In this document: positions 1 through 8,903 of the stretch, in pieces
Layout of the letters: every line of letters begins with the position of its first letter
Position numbering within the stretch: position 1 is the first letter of the stretch
From: RPRB01 sp035543115
GTDB lineage: Bacteria > Myxococcota > Myxococcia > Myxococcales > Myxococcaceae
Length of the DNA stretch: 64,000 nucleotides
Reading direction: 5' to 3'
Assembly (NCBI GenBank): GCA_035543115.1
Contig: DATKKF010000113.1
Coordinates: 1 to 64,000, forward strand
Program-made: the position numbers and the translations under genes
Notes under the pieces: model-generated
Told to the model about the DNA's origin: nothing
What the model saw: only the letters and a program-made list of their open reading frames with translations
The model's database searches: none

Positions 1-921
1 CTCCTCACCTACGCCGGGAACCTCGAGAACCTTGCCGACCTTGAGAGTGACCGGGGGCACGTCTTCGTCCGGGCCGACATCAGCAACCGTGAGCTGGTGG
101 AGTACCTGCTCGCCCAGCACCGGATCGAGGCTGTGCTCCACCTCGCCGCCGAGAGCCACGTCGACCGTTCCATCCTCGGCCCCGAGCTCTTCGTCCGGAC
201 CAACGTGCTCGGGACCCAGGTGCTGCTGGAAGCTTGCCACCGGCAAAAGGTCCGTCGCTTCGTGATGGTCTCCACCGACGAGGTCTACGGCTCGCTCGGG
301 CCCACCGGCGCGTTCACCGAGAACTCGCCGATCCAGCCGTCCAGCCCGTACTCCGCCTCGAAGGCCGCCGCCGACCTGCTCGCGCTCGCTTTCCACCACA
401 CCTTCGGCCTCGACGTCGTCGTCACCCGCTGCTCGAACAACTACGGCCCCTACCAGTTCCCCGAAAAGCTCATTCCCTTGATGGTAGTGAACGCGCTGCA
501 CGATGAGCCGCTCCCTGTCTACGGCGACGGCGGGAACGTCCGTGACTGGATCCACGTCGAGGACCACTGCCGGGCTCTGGTGGCGGTGCTCGAGCGGGGG
601 AGAGCAGGCGAGGTCTACAACATCGGCGGCGGCGCCGAGCAGCGCAACCTCGAGCTGGTGAAGATGCTGCTCGCCGCCCTGAAGAAGCCCGAGAGCCTCA
701 TCCGCCTCGTGAAGGATCGTCCGGGCCACGACCGACGCTACGCCATCGACCCCACCAAGGTCCGCACCGAGCTCGGCTGGACGCCGCGCCGCACGTTCCA
801 GCAGGGGCTCGAGACGACCGTGCGCTGGTACGTCGACCACCCCGACTGGTGGAAGCACGTGAAGAGCGGCGCGTACCGGCGCTACTACGAGACGCAGTAC
901 CGCGGCCGGCTGGACGAGTAG
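1..921 (+). CDS. rmlB: dTDP-glucose 4,6-dehydratase, 5' end missing
   Basis: Short-chain dehydrogenase-type enzyme that converts dTDP-glucose to dTDP-4-keto-6-deoxyglucose, the second step of dTDP-L-rhamnose synthesis. The frame is open from the first base, so the N-terminal Rossmann GxxGxxG lies upstream of the window. Visible family marks are LTYAGNLENL at the first codons, STDEVYG, the catalytic YxxxK (YSASK), and NNYGPYQFPEKLIP. The first in-frame ATG, at 97, is internal and should not be used as the start. It heads rmlB-D-A-C, with rmlD beginning 10 bp downstream. The family assignment is secure; only the missing N-terminus is unknown. Confidence 0.95.
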   Translation, partial: LLTYAGNLENLADLESDRGHVFVRADISNRELVEYLLAQHRIEAVLHLAAESHVDRSILGPELFVRTNVLGTQVLLEACHRQKVRRFVMVSTDEVYGSLGPTGAFTENSPIQPSSPYSASKAAADLLALAFHHTFGLDVVVTRCSNNYGPYQFPEKLIPLMVVNALHDEPLPVYGDGGNVRDWIHVEDHCRALVAVLERGRAGEVYNIGGGAEQRNLELVKMLLAALKKPESLIRLVKDRPGHDRRYAIDPTKVRTELGWTPRRTFQQGLETTVRWYVDHPDWWKHVKSGAYRRYYETQYRGRLDE

Positions 922-931
922 TCTCTCTCGG

Positions 932-1825
932 ATGCGGATCACGGTCACCGGAGCCAACGGCCTCGTCGGCAGCCGCCTCTGCCGACTCCTGGTGATGCAG
1001 GGCCACGTGGTCACCGCGGTGGCGCGAGGCGAGCGGCGGACCGTGGGGGACTTCGACTATCTGAGCTGCGACCTCTCCGATCACGACGGCGTGGGACGGG
1101 CACTCGCCGCCGCGCGGCCCGAGGTCGTCGTCCACACCGCCTCGATGACCGAGGTGGACGCCTGCGAGCGCAATCCCGACGCGGCGTGGGCGGCCAACGT
1201 GCTCGCCGCTGCTCACGTTGCAAGCCATGCGCGCTCTGGTGGCGCTCACCTGATTCACGTCTCGACGGACTACGTGTTCGACGGCCTGGAGGGTCCGTAC
1301 GACGAGGAGGCCAGACCGAATCCCTTCGGGGTGTACGCCCGGACCAAGTGGCTGGGCGAGGAGGCCGTCCGGCTGCTCGCCGGCAGCTGGGCCATCGCCC
1401 GGACCGCCGTGGTGTACGGGTACCCTCCGTCTCAGCGGCCCAACTTCGGCAGCTGGCTCCTCGGCACGCTCCGGGAAGGCGAGACGGCACGGCTGTTCGT
1501 CGACCAGTACGTCTCGCCCAGCCTGGCGCTCAACGTCGCCGAGCAGCTGGCCGAGCTGGCCGAGCGGCGGCTCCCCGGCATCTGGAACGTGGCCGGCGCC
1601 GAGGTGGTCAACCGGATGGAGTTCGGGGAAGCTCTGGCGGACGTGTTCGGTCTCGATCGCCGGCTGCTGGTGCCCATCACGCTTGCCGATGCGAGCATGG
1701 CCAGCCCGCGTCCGCCGAGGAGCGGGTTGCGCGTGGACAAGGCGCTCGGCGCGCTGAAGGCCAGGCCGCTCGGACTCCGAGCCTCGCTCGAGCAATTCCG
1801 CGCCGAGGTGGAGGGTCGCGCGTGA
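932..1825 (+). CDS. rmlD: dTDP-4-dehydrorhamnose reductase family protein
   Basis: Likely NAD(P)H-dependent reductase of the last dTDP-L-rhamnose step. The 297-residue protein starts with the Rossmann motif TGANGLVGSRL, then has STDYVFDG and the catalytic YARTK (YxxxK); its length is typical of RmlD. The stop overlaps the GTG of rmlA by 4 bp, so translation is probably coupled. The sequence is divergent enough that another sugar-nucleotide reductase of the RmlD superfamily is possible, but sitting between rmlB and rmlA/rmlC makes the rhamnose role most likely. Confidence 0.88.
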   Translation: MRITVTGANGLVGSRLCRLLVMQGHVVTAVARGERRTVGDFDYLSCDLSDHDGVGRALAAARPEVVVHTASMTEVDACERNPDAAWAANVLAAAHVASHARSGGAHLIHVSTDYVFDGLEGPYDEEARPNPFGVYARTKWLGEEAVRLLAGSWAIARTAVVYGYPPSQRPNFGSWLLGTLREGETARLFVDQYVSPSLALNVAEQLAELAERRLPGIWNVAGAEVVNRMEFGEALADVFGLDRRLLVPITLADASMASPRPPRSGLRVDKALGALKARPLGLRASLEQFRAEVEGRA

Positions 1826-2703
1826 AGGGCATCATCCTCGCCGGCGGCTCGGGCACGCGGCTCTATCCTCTGACCCGCGTGGTCAGCAAGCAGCTGCTCC
1901 CGGTCTACGACAAGCCGATGATCTATTACCCGCTGAGCACGCTGATGCTCGCGGGCATCCGGGATGTCCTCATCATCTCCACCCCGCAGGACCTTCCGCG
2001 CTTCCGCGAGCTGCTCGGCACCGGGCAGCAGTGGGGCCTCCGGTTCGAGTACGCCGAGCAGCCGCGCCCCGAGGGGCTGGCGCAGGCCTTCATCATCGGC
2101 CGGAACTTCGTGGGGAAGGACCGGGTCGCGCTGGTCCTCGGGGACAACATCTTCCACGGCCACGGATTGCCCGAGCACCTCAAGGCCGCGGCCGCGCGCA
2201 CCACCGGGGCGACGGTCTTCGCCTACTACGTACGGGACCCCGAGCGTTACGGGGTGGTGGAGCTCGGCCCCGAGGGTCGGGCCATCTCCATCGAGGAGAA
2301 GCCGGCGAGGCCGCGCTCGAATTACGCGGTGACCGGGCTCTACTTCTACGACAACCGGGTGCTCGACATCGCCGCCGGGCTGAAGCCCTCTGCACGGGGG
2401 GAGCTGGAGATCACCGACGTGAATCGCGCCTATCTCGACGGGGGAGACCTGAACGTCGAGGTGCTCGGCCGCGGGTTCGCCTGGCTCGACACCGGAACCC
2501 ACGAGTCGCTCCAGAACGCGTCGACCTTCATCGAGATCGTCGAGCGGCGGCAGGGACTCAAGGTCTCGTGCGTCGAGGAGATCGCGTTCCGCATGGGCTA
2601 CATCGGCCCCGAGCAGCTCCGGGCCCTCGCCGAGCCGATGCGGAAGAACGACTACGGGCGGTACCTGCTCGACCTCCTCGAGAACCGGGGGGCGATGGGA
2701 TGA
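1822..2703 (+). CDS. rmlA: glucose-1-phosphate thymidylyltransferase
   Basis: Makes dTDP-glucose from dTTP and glucose-1-phosphate, the first step of the rhamnose pathway. The 293-residue protein opens with KGIILAGGSGTRLYPLT, the nucleotidyltransferase signature, followed by SKQLLPVYDKPMIYYPLS, LGDNIFHG and EEKP, all classic RmlA. The start is the GTG at 1822 overlapping the rmlD stop; the frame is open upstream to 1186, but that part is antisense-type noise inside rmlD. The stop overlaps the rmlC ATG. Length equals the short RmlA class. Confidence 0.96.
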   Translation: MKGIILAGGSGTRLYPLTRVVSKQLLPVYDKPMIYYPLSTLMLAGIRDVLIISTPQDLPRFRELLGTGQQWGLRFEYAEQPRPEGLAQAFIIGRNFVGKDRVALVLGDNIFHGHGLPEHLKAAAARTTGATVFAYYVRDPERYGVVELGPEGRAISIEEKPARPRSNYAVTGLYFYDNRVLDIAAGLKPSARGELEITDVNRAYLDGGDLNVEVLGRGFAWLDTGTHESLQNASTFIEIVERRQGLKVSCVEEIAFRMGYIGPEQLRALAEPMRKNDYGRYLLDLLENRGAMG

Positions 2704-3251
2704 AGGTCGTCCCGAGCGATCTCCCCGAAGTGCTGATCATCGAGCCGAAGGTACACGGCGACTCGCGGGGCTTCTTCTTCGAGTCCTTCCAGGCGAGGCG
2801 CTACGCCGAGGCCGGCATTCCCGGTCCCTTCGTCCAGGACAACCTCTCGCGGTCGGCTCGGGGCACGCTCCGTGGTCTCCACTTCCAGGAGCCGAAGGCC
2901 CAGGGGAAGCTGGTTCAAGTGCTCCGCGGGGTGGTGTGGGACGTCGCGGTGGACGTCCGGCGGGGTTCGCCGCGCTTCGGCCGGTGGGTCGCGCTCGAGC
3001 TGTCGGAGAGCGCGCCTCGCCAGCTGTGGATCCCACCGGGATTCGCGCACGGATTCTGCGTGCTGAGCGACTCGGCGGACTTCTTCTACAAGTGCACCGA
3101 GGTCTACGCGCCGGAGTGCGAACGGAGCATTGCCTGGAACGACCCGTCCATCGGGATCCCGTGGCCGCTGAGCGAGCCTTTGCTCTCGCCGAAGGATCGC
3201 GTGGCGCCGGCCCTCCGTGAGGCGCCCGTGCTGCCCTCCTACCCCGGTTGA
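2700..3251 (+). CDS. rmlC: dTDP-4-dehydrorhamnose 3,5-epimerase
   Basis: Cupin epimerase that acts on dTDP-4-keto-6-deoxyglucose before reduction to dTDP-L-rhamnose. The 183-residue protein has EPKVHGDSRGFFFES, LRGLHFQ with the conserved His, PPGFAHGF and the C-terminal NDPSIGIPWP, covering the full RmlC length. The ATG overlaps the rmlA stop (ATGA). The frame stays open upstream inside rmlA, but homology begins at this ATG. It completes the four-gene dTDP-rhamnose set, implying that the glycan built downstream contains rhamnose or a related 6-deoxysugar. Confidence 0.96.
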   Translation: MKVVPSDLPEVLIIEPKVHGDSRGFFFESFQARRYAEAGIPGPFVQDNLSRSARGTLRGLHFQEPKAQGKLVQVLRGVVWDVAVDVRRGSPRFGRWVALELSESAPRQLWIPPGFAHGFCVLSDSADFFYKCTEVYAPECERSIAWNDPSIGIPWPLSEPLLSPKDRVAPALREAPVLPSYPG

Positions 3252-3252
3252 C

Positions 3253-5298
3253 GTGCGCGAGCTCCTCCCGGACTGGCTCCTCCCACCCGCCTTCGCCGTC
3301 CGGCGCGCGCTCCTGCCCCGGCACGCGCGCCTCCGCCTCGCGAGGGGGACAGACGGTGGATTCCGGCCCAGACCGCCGCCAGCCCGGCTCCCCCATGGGC
3401 GCGTGCTCCTCCGCCCGCTCGGATGGCCACGGTGGGACGCCGTGATGCTCGAGGGCGCGATGTGGAGCGCCGGGTCCTCCACCCCCTGGTCGGTCTGGCT
3501 CGAGCCACAGAGCGGCCCCGGCCTGCTGGAGCTCGAGCTTCCGCACGGCCTGCGCGATCTCGTCGCACGTGTGCGGCCCGAGCCCGACGCTCTGGGCGAG
3601 CTCGTGCTCGACCTGAAGGAGATCGGGGCGCTCCGGAGCGCGGGGGTGCTCCTCCGCAAGGGGAGCCGCGCCCTGGCCGAGCTGCGCCGCGCGTTCGACG
3701 GAGCCCGCCCCGGGTGGTCCCACCCAAGTCGCGTCGGGTGGCCACTCCTCGAGGGCGTCGATCGTGCGAGCTACGCCCGGTGGCTCCACACCTTCGAGGT
3801 GCCCTCCCCGGCGGCGATGGAACGCCTGCGGGCCAGAGCCGTTGGCTCCGGACTCCGGGTCAGCCTGGTCACGCCGCCGAGAGACGACGAGACTGACCTG
3901 GCCGCCCAGCTCCCGGGCCAGGTGGAGATTGTCCGGTCGTTTCCGGAGGCCGCCGCCGACATCGTCGTCCCGCTCGACCCCGGCGTCCGCCTCGCCTCGC
4001 ACGCGCTCGCGACTCTGGTCTCCGTGTTCGCGGAGGAGCCGGGGCTGACACTGCTCCACGCGGACGACGACCGCCTCGAGGCGGGCCGCCGAACCCGCCC
4101 CGATTTCAAGCCGGTGCTCGGGCCCGAACTGCTCCGGAGCAGGAACGTCCTCCGCGGGCTCGTGGCCTTGCGCCGCGCGAACGCACCCGTGGTCCCCGAG
4201 GCGACCCTGGACGACGCCGGGCTGTACGCATGGGCGTTGACGTGCACGACGCGGCTGCCCCCCGGACGCGTCCGCCGCCTTCCGGTGGTGCTCGCCACGC
4301 TGGGTGCCGAGGCTGCGGTCGACGAGGACGGCGAGCGTGCGGCGCTCGCCAGGCACCTCGAGGCGATCGGTACGCCTGCCGACGTCGGTCCAGGGCTCGC
4401 ACCCGGACTCCACCATGTCCGCTACCGGCTCCCGAGCCCCTCGCCGCGGGTGGCCATCGTGGTTCCCACCCGGAACGCCCGCGCGCTGGTCGAGACCTGC
4501 GTCGGGAGCGTGCGGCGACTCACCCGGTATACCGGGTTCGAGATCCACCTCGTGGACAACGGCAGCGACGAACCCGAGGCGCTCGAGGCCTTCGACGCTT
4601 TGTCCCGCGCTGGCGAGGTGGTCCTCCACCGCGACCCGCGCCCGTTCAACTTCTCGGCGCTGAACAACGCCGCGGTCGCCCGGACTGACGCTGACCTGAT
4701 CTGCCTGCTCAACAACGACATCGAGGCCCTGCACCCCGAGTGGCTGGAGGAGATGGTCTCCGTCGCGCTTCAGCCGGGAGTGGGCGCGGTGGGGGCGAAG
4801 CTCCTCTATCCGGACGGGCGGATCCAGCACGGCGGGATCCTGGTCGGTCTGTACGGGCTTGCGGACCATGCCTACGCCGGAGCACCCGGCGACTCGCCCG
4901 GAGTCGCGCAGCAGCTCCTGGTGCGGCGCGAGGTCTCGGCGGTCACCGCGGCCTGCCTCGTCGTGCGGCGCGTCCTCTATCTCGAGGTGGGAGGCCTGGA
5001 CGAGGAGGCGTTCCCGGTCTCCTTCAACGACGTCGACTTCTGCCTCAAGCTCCGCGAGCGCGGACACCGGAACGTCTGGACGCCGCATGCCCGACTGGTG
5101 CACCACGAATCCGCCAGCCGGGGCAGGGACCTCGCTCCCGCGCAGCGGGCGCGGGCCGAACGCGAGATCGCCGCGCTCCGTGCCCGCTGGGCCTCCGCGC
5201 TGGTGGATGATCCGTACCACAGTCCCAACCTCTCGCTGACATCGAAGGTGCCCCGCCTGGCCTGGCCACCTCGCGAGCGGCGACCCTGGTCCGCCTGA
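3253..5298 (+). CDS. tandem family-2 glycosyltransferase, first domain degenerate
   Basis: Predicted cytoplasmic transferase that adds sugars during surface-glycan assembly. From about residue 395 there is a complete GT2 domain: VAIVVPTRNA, VDNGSDE, LLNNDIEAL as the metal-binding region, and FNDVDFCLKLRERG. About residues 195-320 resemble the tail of a second GT2 domain (LLHADDDRLEAGRR, then PDFKP), but its nucleotide-binding start is eroded. I chose the GTG at 3253, 1 bp after the rmlC stop; an in-frame GTG at 3217 would overlap rmlC. The next gene follows its stop after 1 bp, so it is part of the rml transcript. Acceptor and donor are unknown; dTDP-rhamnose is a reasonable guess. Confidence 0.85.
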   Translation: MRELLPDWLLPPAFAVRRALLPRHARLRLARGTDGGFRPRPPPARLPHGRVLLRPLGWPRWDAVMLEGAMWSAGSSTPWSVWLEPQSGPGLLELELPHGLRDLVARVRPEPDALGELVLDLKEIGALRSAGVLLRKGSRALAELRRAFDGARPGWSHPSRVGWPLLEGVDRASYARWLHTFEVPSPAAMERLRARAVGSGLRVSLVTPPRDDETDLAAQLPGQVEIVRSFPEAAADIVVPLDPGVRLASHALATLVSVFAEEPGLTLLHADDDRLEAGRRTRPDFKPVLGPELLRSRNVLRGLVALRRANAPVVPEATLDDAGLYAWALTCTTRLPPGRVRRLPVVLATLGAEAAVDEDGERAALARHLEAIGTPADVGPGLAPGLHHVRYRLPSPSPRVAIVVPTRNARALVETCVGSVRRLTRYTGFEIHLVDNGSDEPEALEAFDALSRAGEVVLHRDPRPFNFSALNNAAVARTDADLICLLNNDIEALHPEWLEEMVSVALQPGVGAVGAKLLYPDGRIQHGGILVGLYGLADHAYAGAPGDSPGVAQQLLVRREVSAVTAACLVVRRVLYLEVGGLDEEAFPVSFNDVDFCLKLRERGHRNVWTPHARLVHHESASRGRDLAPAQRARAEREIAALRARWASALVDDPYHSPNLSLTSKVPRLAWPPRERRPWSA

Positions 5299-5299
5299 C

Positions 5300-6112
5300 G
5301 TGCCGCTGCTCCGGATCGGCATCGTGCTGTTCGAGAACACCTGCGCGGAGCTCGAGCGGGTCGCGCGCTCACTGCACGCCTCCGAGCTCGCCCCGGGTCT
5401 CAGCGTCGAGTCGAGGGTGCTGGACAACTCGGCGGATCGGCGGCTCGAGCCGCTGACGGCCGAGCTCCTGGGCAAGGGCGTCTACGCGTGGACCGGCGCC
5501 AACCGCGGCTACGGCGCCACGCACAACCGGGCGATGCGCGAGGCCTTCTCCGCCGGGGCCGACGCGTACCTCTGCCTGAACCCCGACGCCGTGCTGCACC
5601 CGCGGTGCCTCTCCGAGCTCTGGGCCTCCGCGGCCCCGGCGGAGACGGGCCTCGTCGACGCGCGAACGTTCCCCGAGGAGCACCCCAAGCCCTACGACCC
5701 GGAAACCGGCGACACCCCCTGGTGCGCCGGGACCGCGTTGCTCGTTCGCCCGGCGGCCTTCACCGCCACCGGAGGGTTCGATGAGGCCTTGTTCATGTAC
5801 GCCGAGGACGTGGACCTCTCGTGGCGCGTGCGTGCTGCCGGGCTCCGCACCCGAACCGCGCCGGGCGCGCTCGTCCACCACTGGGTGGAGCACCGCCCGC
5901 TCACCCTGGAGCGCGAGCTGCGCGTCCTGCAGAGCGCGGCGTACCTCGGGCGGAAGTGGGGGAACACGGTGTTCGCGCGGCGGTACGACCGCCTCCTCCG
6001 AGCGCGCACCCGGAAGCCCGTGGAGAGCGAGCGGCCGGTGTCCGTCGCCGGCGCCGACCGCATTGTCGCGGACTTCGCGCACGGCGTCCGGTTCGCGAGG
6101 TCGCGCTGGTGA
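5300..6112 (+). CDS. family-2 glycosyltransferase, rhamnosyltransferase-like
   Basis: Predicted sugar transferase of 270 residues. It has IGIVLFENT in place of the usual GT2 start, NRGYGATHNRAM for nucleotide binding, CLNPDAVLHP (the D of the DxD position), a GTALLVRP segment and FMYAEDVDLSWR, the hallmark of WcaE/RfbF-like rhamnosyltransferases. The GTG start lies 1 bp after the previous stop, and its own stop overlaps the next gene's GTG, so the three glycan genes are translationally linked. Rhamnose transfer is inferred from family resemblance and the upstream rml genes. Confidence 0.87.
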   Translation: MPLLRIGIVLFENTCAELERVARSLHASELAPGLSVESRVLDNSADRRLEPLTAELLGKGVYAWTGANRGYGATHNRAMREAFSAGADAYLCLNPDAVLHPRCLSELWASAAPAETGLVDARTFPEEHPKPYDPETGDTPWCAGTALLVRPAAFTATGGFDEALFMYAEDVDLSWRVRAAGLRTRTAPGALVHHWVEHRPLTLERELRVLQSAAYLGRKWGNTVFARRYDRLLRARTRKPVESERPVSVAGADRIVADFAHGVRFARSRW

Positions 6113-6855
6113 GCGCCGCGCCGCGCATCCACGTTCACCTCGTCGCCTGGACCGACGAGCCCTGGGACCTCGAGGAGAGCCTTTTCTCTCTAGTCACCCA
6201 GCATGAGGTCGTGCCCTCGGTCTCGGTGGCCGTGCCAGCCGCGAACGAGGGGTTTGCTCGCGCGGCCTGTGAGCGGCTCACCCGTCTCGGCGGTGCAGCG
6301 GAGCTCCAGGTCGGCACACCTCCCGGGTGGTCTGCCGAAGCCCAGGCGGTCGCGGTCTGGGTGGCGGGCACGGTGGCGACGCCGGATCACCTGGCGCGCG
6401 CGCTCGCGCTCTGCGGGACGGCCAGCGCCATCGCCCCCGCTCGACGGGTCCTTCGGCGCCCGGTCCCGGGGAGGCCCCCGTACGCGCTCCGGAAGACACG
6501 ACGCTTCACGTCGGCCTCGCCCTCGCTCGAGGAACTCGGTCGCGATCCCGCCTTCCTGGGGCGGTGCCTCGTCGCTACCGCCCGCGCTCCCGGGTGGCTG
6601 CCAGCCCATCCCGAGGATCACCGCCGCTGGGCTGCGGAGGCGTGGTCATCCGGGCCCGTCGCGCGCGTCGCCGGCCCACCCTCGGTCGACATCCCGGATC
6701 TCCGGACGGAGCGGGGCGTTCGCTCGCTCGACGACGTGCGTGATGCGCTGGCCGAGCTGCGTTACCAGGGCCCGCGATGGATCGAGCGGCGGGCGCCGCT
6801 CACCTTCGACCGGCTGCGTGGCTGGTACAACCGGATGCGCGACCGGGCTCGCTGA
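6109..6855 (+). CDS. hypothetical protein coupled to glycosyltransferases
   Basis: The 248-residue protein starts with a GTG overlapping the preceding stop by 4 bp. The first residues (PRIHVHLVAWTDEPWDLEESLFSL) read like the first strand and helix of a GT2-type fold, and a DDVRDALAEL helix and basic C-terminus follow, but I see no DxD and no complete transferase motif. There is no signal peptide or membrane segment. It is the last gene of the rml transcript and ends 15 bp from the convergent ABC exporter gene. It may be a degenerate glycosyltransferase or an accessory factor; the function is not known. Confidence 0.7.
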   Translation: MSAAPRIHVHLVAWTDEPWDLEESLFSLVTQHEVVPSVSVAVPAANEGFARAACERLTRLGGAAELQVGTPPGWSAEAQAVAVWVAGTVATPDHLARALALCGTASAIAPARRVLRRPVPGRPPYALRKTRRFTSASPSLEELGRDPAFLGRCLVATARAPGWLPAHPEDHRRWAAEAWSSGPVARVAGPPSVDIPDLRTERGVRSLDDVRDALAELRYQGPRWIERRAPLTFDRLRGWYNRMRDRAR

Positions 6856-6870
6856 GCGGCTCCTGTCCCC

Positions 6871-8124
6871 TCAGCCGGCCGTCGGCTCGATCGACCATCG
6901 ATGCACCGGCGCCAGGAGCCCGCCGGAGTCCTGGGCCCGCACCGCGAAGCCATGCAGGCCGCGATGAACGTCGTACACCGCGCCGGCGGCATTCCCCAGC
7001 GAGAGGTCCACCAGGTAGTTCCCGTCCCCGAGCCCGAGCCTCGGGAGCTCCAGGGCCAGCGACGCCGCCTCCGCCTCGGGGAGCTTCTCCGTGGTGCTCC
7101 ACACCAGGGTGCCTCCGTCGGTGCGGATGCTCAGCTCGAGCTGAGGGGCCTCCACCGCGCCGTAGCGCTGGTACCGCGCGAGGAGCCGGAACGGGGCGTC
7201 GGACGAGAAGACGTGCTGCGCGCCGTTGGGCCCGTGAATCTCCACTCCGCTCAGCTCCGCATCGAAGCTTCCCCAGCGCCGCCCGGGCTCGGCCGGGGGA
7301 CCGGAGCGCGGCTGCACCGGCACCGGAGCCCGGGCCACATGCTGCTCCATCGCCGCCACCTCGGCCTCGGCCACCGACGCCCGGTATGCGGCCACGACGT
7401 CCACCGGGTCCCCCGAGGCCCGGAGCTCACCGGCGTCCAGCCAGGCCGCCTGGTCGCAGCGGCGCTGGAGCGTGGTCAGGTCGTGGGTGACCAGGAGGAT
7501 GGTCTTCCCGGCCTTCCGGAATTCCTCCATCTTCGCCGCGCTCTTCCGCCCGAAGTGCTCGTCACCCACGCTGAGGATCTCGTCGATGAGGAGGATCTCC
7601 GGATCGACGTGCGTGGCCACCGCGAACGCCAGCCGGGCGTACATCCCGCTGGAGTAGGTCCGCACCGGCTCGTCGATGAAGTCTCCGAGCTCCGAGAACT
7701 CGATGATCTCCTCCAGCCGGGCGCGGATCTCCCGCCGCGACATCCCGAGGATGATCCCATTGACGAAGATGTTCTCCCGCCCCGAGAAGTCGGGGTGAAA
7801 GCCGGCCCCCAGCTCGAGCAGGGCCGAGATGCGGCCGTGCACCTCCACCGTCCCGCTGGTCGGGGCGTAGATGCCGGTGACGAGCTTCAGCAACGTGGAC
7901 TTCCCCGAGCCGTTCCGTCCCACCAGCCCGAAGGTCTTCCCCCGGGGCACCGACAGGGAGACGTTCCGCAGCGCGGGGATGACCGCCGACGGAGCCTCGG
8001 GCCGCCTCTGCCGCTTCAGCCAGCGCACCAGCTCGCTCTTCAGCGTGGTGTGCTCCTTCCGGATGGTGCTCTTCCGGAAGTTCTTGCTCACGTCGGTGAG
8101 GACGATGGCCTCGGAGGCACTCAT
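6871..8124 (-). CDS. wzt: polysaccharide ABC exporter ATPase with C-terminal cargo domain (Wzt-type)
   Basis: ATP-binding subunit of an O-antigen/teichoic-acid class exporter (417 residues). The ATPase half carries GLVGRNGSGKST (Walker A, about residues 67-77), YSSGMYARLAFA (signature) and ILLIDEILSVGDEHF (Walker B). From about residue 275 a separate beta-rich domain (IHGPNGAQHVF, PFRLLARYQ, DGNYLVDLSLG) matches the Wzt C-terminal carbohydrate-binding type, which in known systems selects capped glycan for export. The ATG at 8124 overlaps the permease stop (ATGA). An upstream extension to 8235 lies within the permease and is not real. It is the last gene of the - strand export operon. Confidence 0.94.
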   Translation of the reverse strand: MSASEAIVLTDVSKNFRKSTIRKEHTTLKSELVRWLKRQRRPEAPSAVIPALRNVSLSVPRGKTFGLVGRNGSGKSTLLKLVTGIYAPTSGTVEVHGRISALLELGAGFHPDFSGRENIFVNGIILGMSRREIRARLEEIIEFSELGDFIDEPVRTYSSGMYARLAFAVATHVDPEILLIDEILSVGDEHFGRKSAAKMEEFRKAGKTILLVTHDLTTLQRRCDQAAWLDAGELRASGDPVDVVAAYRASVAEAEVAAMEQHVARAPVPVQPRSGPPAEPGRRWGSFDAELSGVEIHGPNGAQHVFSSDAPFRLLARYQRYGAVEAPQLELSIRTDGGTLVWSTTEKLPEAEAASLALELPRLGLGDGNYLVDLSLGNAAGAVYDVHRGLHGFAVRAQDSGGLLAPVHRWSIEPTAG

Positions 8125-8903
8125 CAGATGAGCTCCGCGAACTCCTCGCGGCGAGTCTCGAACACCTGGGCCGCGAGCGCGAGCAGCACCACCGAGCCGA
8201 GCGCCACGATGGCCAACGCCCGCCAGTGAGGCCACCGGTGCTCGTAGAAGATGCCCTGGTAGGAGGTGATGATGACTGCCATCGGGTTGGCGATCAGGTA
8301 GAGGCGGCGCACCGTTTCCGGTACCGCGTTGGGGATGTAGAGCACCGGGGTGACGAAGAACCAGAGAGTCAGGATGTTCGCCACGATGTGCTGTAGATCC
8401 CGGAAGCGCACGTTGAGCGCCGAGACCACGAAGGTCACCCCGAGGGTGAACACCAGCTGCACCAGAAGGACCAGGGGGAAGGCGAGGGCATGCACGTCGG
8501 GCCAGATGCCCACCAGCCCCCCGAGGCCCACCATCAGCGGGAGCGAGAGCAGATAGTTGATGAGGTTCGTCCCCACCACGGTCGTGGGTAGCACCTGGGC
8601 GGGGAAGCGCACCTTGGTCAGCAGATCCCGCCGGTCGCTGATGGTGCTCGCCCCGCTCCCCACCGACGACGCGAACCAGAGCCAGGGAAGCAGCCCGACG
8701 AAGATGAAGTACGTGTAGTGCGGAATGCTGTTCTTCTGGATGACTCCGAAGACCAGCCCGTAGACCGCCATCAGGAGCAGCGGGTTGACGAAGGTCCAGA
8801 GGAACCCCAGCGCCGAGCCCCGGTAGCGGGCCTTGAGCTCACGCTGCGTCAGGTTCCAGAGCAGGGCCCGGTACTGCCACAGCTCCCGGAGGTTCCGGAT
8901 CAT
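8124..8903 (-). CDS. wzm: polysaccharide ABC exporter permease (Wzm-type)
   Basis: ABC-2 family integral membrane protein of 259 residues, the expected length for Wzm/KpsM/TagG. The N-terminus has the family mark LTQRELKARYRGSALGFLWTF, followed by about six hydrophobic segments and a C-terminal YLIANPMAVIITSYQ region before the last helix. It forms the channel that moves lipid-linked glycan across the inner membrane with the adjacent ATPase. Start and stop both overlap neighbours by 4 bp, so subunit synthesis is coupled. Confidence 0.95.
   Translation of the reverse strand: MIRNLRELWQYRALLWNLTQRELKARYRGSALGFLWTFVNPLLLMAVYGLVFGVIQKNSIPHYTYFIFVGLLPWLWFASSVGSGASTISDRRDLLTKVRFPAQVLPTTVVGTNLINYLLSLPLMVGLGGLVGIWPDVHALAFPLVLLVQLVFTLGVTFVVSALNVRFRDLQHIVANILTLWFFVTPVLYIPNAVPETVRRLYLIANPMAVIITSYQGIFYEHRWPHWRALAIVALGSVVLLALAAQVFETRREEFAELI

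Noticed and set aside
2737..5475. 912-residue open frame on the - strand
   Set aside because: It is antisense to rmlC and the GT2 genes, rich in Arg/Gly/Glu with no family motif; a high-GC shadow.
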